A stretch of 32,183 bases of DNA from the NCBI RefSeq assembly GCF_023151265.1, contig NZ_JAKLJH010000007.1:1-32183 (forward strand), written 5' to 3'. Within the stretch, counting starts at the first letter, position 1. Each line of letters opens with the position of its first letter. The notes beneath the pieces are model-generated. The model did no database searches, was not told the DNA's origin, and saw only the letters and a list, made by a program, of their open reading frames with translations. Origin of the DNA: Flavobacterium sp. GTDB lineage: Bacteria; Bacteroidota; Bacteroidia; Flavobacteriales; Flavobacteriaceae. Positions 1 through 6,272 of this stretch are shown piece after piece. The position numbers and the translations under genes were made by a program.

Positions 1-367
1 TGTGTGTATATGTTACATTTCCTTTAATTGTTTTAATAATTTGCTCTTTGTTTGTTATATAAAAGTAAATTTTATCATCTTCTGTAATTTTAAATCTGTA
101 ATGATTGTATTGCCAATCTGCTTGTTTAACCGAACATTTAGTTCTGTCAATTATATAGTCTCCAATAATATTTTCTTTTTCTACTTCTTTTTTTGATGTA
201 AAAAATGATAAAATCATTAATATAAATGGAATTGAAACAAAAAAAATCCACCAAGCTATGTTAAGAGTATTAAATATTTTTTTCTTAAAAATTAACTTTA
301 ATATGAATAAAATTATAGATACAATTAAAAAAAATATAAATAAAAATGCTAATCCAAATAACCACAT
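1..367 (-). CDS. Membrane-anchored protein, unknown function (3' end outside window)
   Basis: An open frame runs on the minus strand from ATG at 367-365 through the left edge without a stop, so about 122 residues are visible and the C-terminus is missing. The N-terminus has two hydrophobic segments (about residues 2-23 and 38-57) separated by a basic loop. A soluble part follows, beginning around VEKENIIGDYIIDRTKC and rich in alternating polar and aromatic residues, which suggests a small beta-rich extracytoplasmic domain. It starts one base after the stop of the upstream gene (369-992), so the two are almost certainly co-transcribed. I do not recognise a named family. The plus-strand open frame over the same bases is a shadow. 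Confidence 0.75.
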   Translation of the reverse strand, partial: MWLFGLAFLFIFFLIVSIILFILKLIFKKKIFNTLNIAWWIFFVSIPFILMILSFFTSKKEVEKENIIGDYIIDRTKCSVKQADWQYNHYRFKITEDDKIYFYITNKEQIIKTIKGNVTYTH

Positions 368-368
368 T

Positions 369-992
369 TTACTTTCTCTCGTATTTAAAATACATTAAAC
401 TTCCGTATAAAATATGACATCCGCCAAAACCTAATGCCCAGAACAACAATCCGTAACCTAAGAACCAAGTCGATAATAAACCTAAAGCAATCATCGTAAT
501 TCCTAAATAGCGAACATCTCCAATGGTATATTTACTGGCATTTACACAAGCTAGTCCGTAAAATATTAAGGTTAGGGGAGCGATTAGTCCAAACATGTTT
601 TTTTCAATTAAAAAGATAATAAAAAAACCTCCTGTTGCTAACGGAATCATGAAATTGATAACTAATCGTCTAGAAGCTGCATTCCAAACATTTTCGTTAC
701 TTTTTCTAGCTTTACGAATGCTCAATACAATTCCAGTTAGAATAGATAAAATTAAAACAGAAGCTGCAATTATTAACAAACTAATAACTGCTTCTTCCGA
801 AATTATTAAATCGCGATAAGCACCCATTGTAGAAGTGTCAAAGTAAATAGTTTTGTATGCTAACCATGCACCAACTATAGCATAAACGCCTGCTAAAATT
901 CCAGACAAACCACTTAAGGAAATAAAACGTGACGATTTGTTCATCAAATTTTTAATTTCGCTAATGTCATTTAGATATTTTTCGTTTTCCAT
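369..992 (-). CDS. Conserved polytopic membrane protein
   Basis: 207 residues. A charged N-terminus (about residues 1-20) is followed by about six hydrophobic segments: near 26-46, 68-90, 112-130, 132-150, 160-176 and 180-198. This is an inner-membrane protein without a signal peptide or visible catalytic motif. I recognise the general type as a conserved flavobacterial hypothetical but cannot assign a function. It is the first gene of a minus-strand pair with the truncated gene at 1-367. A perfect 7-bp inverted repeat lies 8-26 bp upstream of its ATG (1000-1018), probably a repressor site controlling this pair. No regulator gene is visible, but one could lie left of the window. Confidence 0.75.
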   Translation of the reverse strand: MENEKYLNDISEIKNLMNKSSRFISLSGLSGILAGVYAIVGAWLAYKTIYFDTSTMGAYRDLIISEEAVISLLIIAASVLILSILTGIVLSIRKARKSNENVWNAASRRLVINFMIPLATGGFFIIFLIEKNMFGLIAPLTLIFYGLACVNASKYTIGDVRYLGITMIALGLLSTWFLGYGLLFWALGFGGCHILYGSLMYFKYERK

Positions 993-999
993 TTTAAAG

Positions 1000-1018
1000 T
1001 ACTTTGAAATACAAAGTA
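1000..1018. promoter_or_regulatory. Perfect inverted repeat TACTTTG-N5-CAAAGTA, putative operator
   Basis: TACTTTG (1000-1006) and CAAAGTA (1012-1018) are exact reverse complements separated by AAATA. On the minus strand, TTACTTTG inside this site resembles the flavobacterial -7 box TAnnTTTG with one mismatch and is correctly placed for the gene starting at 992. A dimeric repressor bound here would therefore block that promoter. The repeat is seen directly; the operator role is inferred. Confidence 0.5.
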
Positions 1019-1030
1019 AATAATAAATAA

Positions 1031-1063
1031 TTTGCTGACCAAACTTTTTTTGGGTTATTTTTG
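1031..1063 (+). promoter_or_regulatory. Flavobacterial-type promoter for the 1076 gene
   Basis: TTTG at 1031-1034 is followed after 21 bp by TATTTTTG at 1056-1063, an exact match to TAnnTTTG. Transcription would start a few bases further on, just before ATG 1076. This rules out the in-frame TTG at 1061, which lies inside the promoter itself. Confidence 0.55.
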
Positions 1064-1075
1064 AAAAAAAATCAG

Positions 1076-1315
1076 ATGAAAATTCTAGGATATTTATTAA
1101 AAGGGGTGAGTATATTCATTTTTATACTTTTGTTAATGTCATCATTCAATACATTATCGCAAATAAGTGAATACAAAAAAGAAGGTTTTCCTTTTTTATT
1201 TGGTTATATTGTTGGAATAATAATTTTAGTTGCCTTAATAGGTTGGGTAGCATTCAAATTATTAAAATATAGCAATCGCTTACTAGTTGAAGCTAAAAAA
1301 TCTAGTTTAAATTAA
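1076..1315 (+). CDS. Small two-helix membrane protein
   Basis: About 79 residues starting MKILGYLLKGVSIF. Two hydrophobic segments (about 5-24 and 41-60) are separated by a short charged loop, and the C-terminus is basic and cytoplasmic-looking. I chose ATG 1076 over TTG 1061 because the latter forms the end of a TAnnTTTG promoter element. The gene ends two bases before the ATG of the DUF1801 gene, so the two form an operon. No family is recognised and no function can be given. Confidence 0.6.
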   Translation: MKILGYLLKGVSIFIFILLLMSSFNTLSQISEYKKEGFPFLFGYIVGIIILVALIGWVAFKLLKYSNRLLVEAKKSSLN

Positions 1316-1317
1316 AA

Positions 1318-1667
1318 ATGAAACCTACAGAAGCTTACATACTTAGTCAACCAGAAAAATATCAAGCCATGATTCTTCATGTCATTTCTGTAGTTGAACA
1401 AGAGCTGGGTAATAGTGAACTGCTTTTCAAATGGGGTATTCCGTATGTATATTTCAAGAAAAAGCCTTTTTGTTATTTGGCTCTAATCATAAAAAAGGTT
1501 TTTTAGATGTAGGTTTTGCTAAAGGTTTTGAACTAAAAAATAATCAGGAAGTTTTAGTTGACGAGAATAGAAATACGGTGAAATCTCTTCGTTATTATTC
1601 ACTTGAAGAAATTGATAATGAGGTTTTAATTGCTGTTATTTCAGAAGCTAAGCTGTTATATAGCTAA
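1318..1667 (+). pseudogene. DUF1801 family protein, frameshifted
   Basis: The N-terminal part (MKPTEAYILSQPEKYQ to KKPFCYLA) reads in one frame and stops at 1504-1506. The rest (SNHKKGFLDVGFAKGF to the C-terminus at 1667) reads in the frame one base back. Joining them by adding one base near 1482 restores a continuous DUF1801 (YdhG-like) protein of about 116 residues, with the usual FKWGIPYVYF and HKKGFLDVGF blocks in the right order and spacing. The simplest cause is loss of one T from a GCT-TCT context. A slippery A-AAA-AAG heptamer (1491-1497) in the zero frame lies just before the early stop and would shift ribosomes into exactly the frame needed, so expression by -1 frameshifting cannot be ruled out. 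A sequencing error is also possible. Confidence 0.75.
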
Positions 1668-1684
1668 CTTAATTTTCGCTTAAT
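1668..1684 (+). promoter_or_regulatory. Direct repeat CTTAAT-N5-CTTAAT, candidate response-regulator site
   Basis: Two exact CTTAAT half-sites start at 1668 and 1679, an 11-bp period. The first half-site and the spacer TTTC match the first repeat of the site before dgkA (7652-7661). It lies 38 bp upstream of the -7 box of the thioredoxin operon, whereas the other two sites end 21 bp upstream of theirs. I therefore hold this one with less confidence. Confidence 0.4.
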
Positions 1685-1722
1685 TTCAGTACAAAAAAAT
1701 ACAATCCAATACTTTTTCTCGT

Positions 1723-1730
1723 TACATTTG
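1723..1730 (+). promoter_or_regulatory. -7 promoter element TACATTTG for the thioredoxin-ApbE operon
   Basis: An exact TAnnTTTG match 17 bp before ATG 1748. The same octamer occurs as the -7 box of dgkA (7701-7708). No clear TTG -33 element is placed upstream, which fits an activator-dependent promoter. Confidence 0.5.
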
Positions 1731-1747
1731 ATATAAATTTAAATGAA

Positions 1748-2185
1748 ATGAGAAAGTTACTTTTTTTAATTGCCTTTTCAATTACCCATTTTGCAGTTTC
1801 TCAAAATTGGAATTATAATTTCGATGACGCCAAAAAACAAGCCTCTGAGCAAGATAAGAACATCATTATTGTTTTTTCAGGTTCCGATTGGTGTGCACCA
1901 TGTATCAAGTTAGATAAAACCATTTGGCATTCACAAGCTTTTAAAAATGAAGCTGAAAAATCATGGATTGTAGTTCGTGCCGATTTTCCTAGAAAAAAAG
2001 CCAATACTTTATCAAAAGAGCAAACCGAACACAACAGAAAATTAGCAGATAAATACAATGTTGAAGGTAGTTTTCCATTGGTTGTAATTTTGGATAAAAA
2101 CGGAAAAGTTTTAGGAAAAATGGGCTTTAAAAACGTTTCTCCAGAAGAGTATATCAAAATGATTCATGCAATCGACAGAAAATGA
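1748..2185 (+). CDS. Exported thioredoxin-fold protein
   Basis: 145 residues. A signal peptide (about residues 1-19, ending FAVSQ) sends it to the periplasm. A thioredoxin fold follows, with the redox motif WCAPC at 48-52 in the context FSGSDWCAPC, and the cis-proline at P110 (GSFPLVV). The region of about 60-100 is a longer charged insertion, as in thioredoxin_7-type proteins. It probably reduces or isomerises Cys residues of an envelope partner. The obvious candidate is the DUF4266 lipoprotein two genes downstream, which has a CGC tail. It overlaps the ApbE gene by 4 bp (ATGA), so translation is coupled. The fold and export are clear; the substrate is inferred. Confidence 0.9.
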   Translation: MRKLLFLIAFSITHFAVSQNWNYNFDDAKKQASEQDKNIIIVFSGSDWCAPCIKLDKTIWHSQAFKNEAEKSWIVVRADFPRKKANTLSKEQTEHNRKLADKYNVEGSFPLVVILDKNGKVLGKMGFKNVSPEEYIKMIHAIDRK

Positions 2186-3159
2186 AAAAAGTATTAGTTT
2201 TTCTTTTGGTTACCCAATTGGGCTTAGCACAGCAAATTTTCAAGAAAAAGCAAAGTTTGTTAGGGAGTCCGTTTGAAATTACCGTGGTAGCTAAAGATTC
2301 TCTGGAAGGTAATTATTTTACCAATTTAGCCATTGATGAAGTTAAACGAATTGAAAACTTAATTTCAGATTGGATTCCTACGACTCAAATTTCTAAAGTT
2401 AATCAGAATGCAGGAATTCAACCTGTAAAAGTAGATCAAGAAGTTTATGATTTAGTTGAACGTGCCACTAAGATTTCGAAATTAACTTCTGGAGCTTTTG
2501 ATATTTCTTATGCTTCAATGGATAAGATTTGGAAATTCGATGGAAGTATGAAAGAAATGCCATCAGAAGAAGCTATCAAAAAATCAGTAGAAAAAGTTGG
2601 CTATCAAAATATTATTCTAAATCCAAAAGACACCACAATTTTCCTTAAAAATAAAGGAATGAAATTAGGTCTTGGGGGAATTGGTCAAGGTTATATCGCT
2701 GATAAGATTAAAGTATTACTTCAAGTGAAAGGATGTAAATCTGGATTAGTGAATGTTTCAGGAGATATTAATACTTGGGGAAAGCAACCAGATAATAAGA
2801 GTTGGACCGTTGGAATTGTAAATCCTATGAACAAAAATAAAGTGTTCGCAACTTTTCCTTTAGACGATTCTGCGGTTGAAACTTCAGGAAGTTATGAAAA
2901 GTATGTTACCTTCAACGGGAAACGTTATTCGCACATTATCGATCCAAGAACGGGTTATCCGGCTTCAGGAATTGTGAGTGTTTCTGTTTTTGCAAAACAA
3001 ACTGAAATCGCAGATGCTTTGGCTACTGGAATATTCGTTTTAGGAGTTGATGTAGGTTTAGATTTAATAAATCAATTAAAAGGAATTGGTTGCATTATAG
3101 TAGATGACAAAGGAGTGATTCATACATCAAAAAATATAGACATTAAAAAATATCAATAA
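2182..3159 (+). CDS. apbE: FAD:protein FMN transferase (ApbE family)
   Basis: 325 residues, a normal ApbE length. The signal peptide is about residues 1-17 (QLGLAQQ) with no lipobox Cys, so it is predicted to be a soluble periplasmic enzyme. ApbE motifs appear in order: SGAFDIS (103-109), GLGGIGQGYIAD (163-174), NVSGDI (191-196), SHIIDPRTGYP (250-260) and TEIADALATGIFVLG (274-288). The last contains the usual Mg-binding Asp (D278) and Thr (T282). The family moves FMN from FAD onto Ser/Thr of a target protein. No Nqr, Rnf or FMN-bind target gene lies nearby, so the target may be one of the next two gene products. It ends directly at the ATG of the DUF4266 gene. Confidence 0.93.
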   Translation: MKKVLVFLLVTQLGLAQQIFKKKQSLLGSPFEITVVAKDSLEGNYFTNLAIDEVKRIENLISDWIPTTQISKVNQNAGIQPVKVDQEVYDLVERATKISKLTSGAFDISYASMDKIWKFDGSMKEMPSEEAIKKSVEKVGYQNIILNPKDTTIFLKNKGMKLGLGGIGQGYIADKIKVLLQVKGCKSGLVNVSGDINTWGKQPDNKSWTVGIVNPMNKNKVFATFPLDDSAVETSGSYEKYVTFNGKRYSHIIDPRTGYPASGIVSVSVFAKQTEIADALATGIFVLGVDVGLDLINQLKGIGCIIVDDKGVIHTSKNIDIKKYQ

Positions 3160-3369
3160 ATGAAAAAGTTAATTTTAGTTGTAATAGTTGTTTTTTCGGC
3201 AATCTCATGCAACACCGTAAAAGAGTACGACAAACAATATATCAATGATCCCGAAATGAAACTTTCAGCCAGAAGTTCAGAGCGTTTTGAAACTACGTTT
3301 CAAGTGTATCGCGAAGCAGCTTCGGGTGCTAATGGTGGAAAAACTGGTGGTGGTTGTGGATGTAATTAG
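3160..3369 (+). CDS. DUF4266 lipoprotein with C-terminal GGGCGCN
   Basis: 69 residues. A hydrophobic leader ends in SAISC, making C17 the predicted lipidated residue. The mature part is about 52 residues and ends in a Gly-rich tail with C66 and C68 (GGGCGCN), the hallmark of DUF4266. An SGAN stretch (55-58) just before the tail resembles the [ST]GA[ST] sites that ApbE modifies, although the last residue is Asn. The Cys pair could bind a metal, form a disulfide handled by the upstream thioredoxin, or hold a cofactor. The function of DUF4266 is not known to me. It is followed 18 bp later by the DUF3570 gene, its usual neighbour as I recall. Confidence 0.85.
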   Translation: MKKLILVVIVVFSAISCNTVKEYDKQYINDPEMKLSARSSERFETTFQVYREAASGANGGKTGGGCGCN

Positions 3370-3387
3370 GTAAAAGGTAATTGGTTT

Positions 3388-4707
3388 ATGAAAAAATTAA
3401 GTATAATTTTGTTTCTTACAACTACATTTGGTTTTTCTCAAGAGAAAGATTCAACGGAAGTAGTTTATAAAAAACGTGTTTTGGAAACTATTGAAGTAGA
3501 TTTCTTAATGAGCTACTACAAACAAGACGGTATTCACTCCGCTGTTTCGGGTGGAAATGGTATGGAGGAATTAACTAATATTACACCAACATTTGTGGTT
3601 GCAATTCCCCTTAACGATGATGATGTATTAACGGTTGATGCCGGAATTTCTGCGTATTCATCTGCTTCATCTGGAAATATCAATCCGTTTGATAGTAATA
3701 CTCCAAGTCCTTGGCAAGCTAGTTCTGGAGCTTCTGCACAAGATGTTTTGACTTCATTAGTTTTAAATTACAGTCACAGTTCAGACGATAGAAATACGAT
3801 TTGGAACGGGCATATTTCGGGTTCTGTGGAATACGATTATTCGTCTATTGGTTTTGGTGGAGGTGTTTCTAGACTATTCAATGGAAAAAACTCTGAAGTT
3901 TCTGTAAATGCTAATGTTTATTTAGATACTTGGAAACCAATTTATCCAAAAGAATTACAAGATTTTGTAGATTATGGCGGAATGAATGGTGGAATTTATG
4001 ATGATTTCGTTATTACACCAGGACAAATTTCTTCAGAAGTTTACAATCCAGTAAATTTTAAAGAACATGATAAGAAAAATAGAAATTCATTTGCTTTAAG
4101 TTTGGCATTTTCTCAAGTGGTAACTAAAAAAGTGCAAGGTTCTATTTTTATGGATGTTTTATATCAAAATGGTTTACTTTCAACCCCTTATCAACGTGTT
4201 TATTTTGCTGACAAAGGCGATTTCTTTATAAACGAATTTCAATTAGCAGATGATATTGAGCGTTTACCTGATTCGCGATTTAAGTTACCAATTGGTACGC
4301 GATGGAATTTCTATTTGAATGAAAAATTCACGCTGAGAACCTATTATCGTTATTATTTTGATGATTGGGATATTTCATCACACACTTTCAATATTGAAAT
4401 TCCGTATAAATTAACGGATAAGTTTACGGTTATTCCAATGTTCCGTTATTACACGCAGCAGCAATCGAAATATTTTGCGCCATACGAAGGACATGTTTCT
4501 ACAGATAAATTCTATACTTCTGATTATGATTTATCGACTTTTGCTGCCAATCAATATGGTTTTGGAATTAATTACACCGATATTTTCACCAATATGAAAA
4601 TTTGGAAATTCGGCTTAAAAAATATCGATTTCAGATTCAATCACTATGATAGAAATGACGGATTATCAGCAAATATTTTCACTTTCGGAGTAAAATTTGT
4701 TCAATAA
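3388..4707 (+). CDS. DUF3570 outer-membrane beta-barrel-like protein
   Basis: 439 residues. The signal peptide is about 1-18 (TTFGFSQ). The rest is built of alternating hydrophobic/aromatic strands and polar turns up to a final FTFGVKFVQ strand, typical of an outer-membrane barrel. The N-terminal part (DFLMSYYKQDGIHSAVSGGNG) and the barrel layout match DUF3570. A Ser-rich loop at about 90-118 contains SSGAS (112-116), similar to ApbE modification sites; as I recall, other DUF3570 proteins carry a D-x-L-TGAS segment in this region. It probably works with the DUF4266 lipoprotein at the outer membrane. It ends 11 bp before the response regulator gene, so the two-component genes are probably co-transcribed with it. 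Confidence 0.85.
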   Translation: MKKLSIILFLTTTFGFSQEKDSTEVVYKKRVLETIEVDFLMSYYKQDGIHSAVSGGNGMEELTNITPTFVVAIPLNDDDVLTVDAGISAYSSASSGNINPFDSNTPSPWQASSGASAQDVLTSLVLNYSHSSDDRNTIWNGHISGSVEYDYSSIGFGGGVSRLFNGKNSEVSVNANVYLDTWKPIYPKELQDFVDYGGMNGGIYDDFVITPGQISSEVYNPVNFKEHDKKNRNSFALSLAFSQVVTKKVQGSIFMDVLYQNGLLSTPYQRVYFADKGDFFINEFQLADDIERLPDSRFKLPIGTRWNFYLNEKFTLRTYYRYYFDDWDISSHTFNIEIPYKLTDKFTVIPMFRYYTQQQSKYFAPYEGHVSTDKFYTSDYDLSTFAANQYGFGINYTDIFTNMKIWKFGLKNIDFRFNHYDRNDGLSANIFTFGVKFVQ

Positions 4708-4718
4708 AGTTCAATAAC

Positions 4719-5384
4719 ATGCATATTTTAATTGTAGAAGACGAAAAAGGAATTGTAGATTTTCTAAAACAAGGTTTAGAAGAAGAAAATTATACCATTT
4801 CTTCAGCTTTTGATGGTGTTGAAGGTTTAAAAAAAGCACTTGAACTTCCAATAGATTTGGTTTTATTGGATTGGATGTTACCCAAAATGCAAGGAATAGA
4901 CGTTTGTAAAAATATTCGACTAGAAAAAAACAATTTACCCATCATTTTCCTAACGGCTAAGGATACCGTTCAAGAAACTATTGAAGGTTTGAAAGCTGGC
5001 GCGAATGATTATATAAAGAAACCATTTTCGTTTGATGAACTGTTAGAACGCATCAAAATTCATTTTAGAACTAAAGATGAAATAAAAGTTTTAACTTTAG
5101 GAAATATTACGCTTGACAAGTCAAAATTTCAGGTTTTTGTTGACAATAAAGAAGTATCTTTGACACAACGAGAATTTGAATTACTTGAATATCTAATTAA
5201 AAACAAAGGTCAAGTTTGCACCCGAACGAACATTATTGAAGACGTTTGGGACATTCATTTTGAATACGATACAGGAGTTATTGATGTGTTTATGAATTCC
5301 ATCCGAAAGAAATTGAATTTAACTAAAGACCAAGATTTAATTAAAACCATTAGAGGAGTAGGGTATATCGCAAACGAAATTTAG
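4719..5384 (+). CDS. Response regulator, OmpR/PhoB family
   Basis: 221 residues. The receiver domain is about 1-118, with acidic residues E7 and D8, phospho-acceptor D51 (LVLLDWMLP), T79 and K101 (KKP). A C-terminal winged helix follows at about 125-221 (LTQREFELLEYLI, VDVFMNSIRKKL, IRGVGYIANE). This domain type binds tandem repeats of about 11 bp as a head-to-tail dimer. Matching repeats occur before dgkA (7652-7679) and the efflux operon (10052-10068), and a weaker one before the thioredoxin operon. One base separates it from the CDF gene, and its sensor kinase follows that. Divalent metal or envelope stress is the likely input, inferred from neighbours only. Confidence 0.93.
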   Translation: MHILIVEDEKGIVDFLKQGLEEENYTISSAFDGVEGLKKALELPIDLVLLDWMLPKMQGIDVCKNIRLEKNNLPIIFLTAKDTVQETIEGLKAGANDYIKKPFSFDELLERIKIHFRTKDEIKVLTLGNITLDKSKFQVFVDNKEVSLTQREFELLEYLIKNKGQVCTRTNIIEDVWDIHFEYDTGVIDVFMNSIRKKLNLTKDQDLIKTIRGVGYIANEI

Positions 5385-5385
5385 C

Positions 5386-6270
5386 ATGCCAAACACAGAA
5401 AAAGCCATCAAAGCGACTTATTTTAGCATCATTGGAAATACTTTATTAGCATTAATTAAAGGTATTACAGGATATTTCGGAAATTCGTACGCCATGATTG
5501 CTGATGCTATTGAATCTACAGCAGATGTGTTTGCCTCTTTTTTAGTGCTTTTCGGAATTAAATATTCGAACAAACCCGCTGATGAAAACCATCCTTACGG
5601 ACATGGAAGAGCCGAACCTTTGGTTACTTTTTTGGTGGTAGGTTTCTTAATTACTTCGGCTACAGTTATTGCCTACGAAAGTATTCAAAACATTCAAACA
5701 CCGCACGAATTACCAAGACCTTTTACGCTTTTTGTTTTAGGAGCCATCATTCTTTGGAAAGAAATTTCGTTTCAAATTGTCATGAAAAAAAGCATTGAAA
5801 CCAATAGTAGTTCACTAAAAGCCGATGCTTGGCACCATAGAAGCGATGCAATTACTTCGGTTGCGGCTTTCATAGGAATATCTATTGCTCTTTATTTTGG
5901 AAAAGGATATGAATCAGCGGATGATTGGGCAGCTTTATTGGCTTCTGTGTTTATTTTGTACAATTGCTATAAAATTTTCCGACCTGCTTTAGGAGAAATT
6001 ATGGACGAACATTTGTATCAGGATTTGGAAGTTGAAATTAAGCGAATTTCTCATTCTGTTGAAGGTGTAATTTGTATTGAAAAATGCTTCATTAGAAAGG
6101 CCGGAATGAAATATCACGTAGATTTACACGTTATGGTAGATGGTAATAAATCGGTTAAAGAAGGCCATGATATTGCGCATCATTTAAAAGATACTTTACG
6201 AAAAGAACTAATAGAATTAGGTCATGTTTTAATCCACATTGAACCTAATTTCGAATCTATAGAACGCTAA
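5386..6270 (+). CDS. Cation diffusion facilitator (CDF) metal exporter
   Basis: 294 residues, with a six-helix membrane domain (about 10-205) and a cytoplasmic C-terminal domain (about 210-290, with CIEKCFIRKAG and HVDLHVMVDG). CDF motifs are present: NSYAMIADAIESTADV in helix 2, HPYGHGRAEPL (69-79) and KADAWHHRSDAITS in helix 5. The transport site would be E43/D47 with H150/D154. H-x3-D in helix 5 is typical of Zn/Cd carriers, while Glu at the first helix-2 position is less usual than Asp or His. The family exports Zn, Cd, Fe, Co or Mn by proton antiport. It lies between the response regulator (1-bp gap) and the kinase (2-bp gap), suggesting that metal level is tied to this signalling pair. 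Confidence 0.92.
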   Translation: MPNTEKAIKATYFSIIGNTLLALIKGITGYFGNSYAMIADAIESTADVFASFLVLFGIKYSNKPADENHPYGHGRAEPLVTFLVVGFLITSATVIAYESIQNIQTPHELPRPFTLFVLGAIILWKEISFQIVMKKSIETNSSSLKADAWHHRSDAITSVAAFIGISIALYFGKGYESADDWAALLASVFILYNCYKIFRPALGEIMDEHLYQDLEVEIKRISHSVEGVICIEKCFIRKAGMKYHVDLHVMVDGNKSVKEGHDIAHHLKDTLRKELIELGHVLIHIEPNFESIER

Positions 6271-6272
6271 TT

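Noticed and set aside
2..196. Plus-strand open frame of 64 codons at the left edge
   Set aside because: The minus strand here carries a longer, protein-like frame (367 down to 1) directly coupled to the upstream gene; the plus frame is low-complexity Phe/Asn-rich.
1061..1075. TTG start for the small membrane protein
   Set aside because: The TTG is the end of an exact TAnnTTTG promoter element; ATG 1076 follows at a suitable distance.
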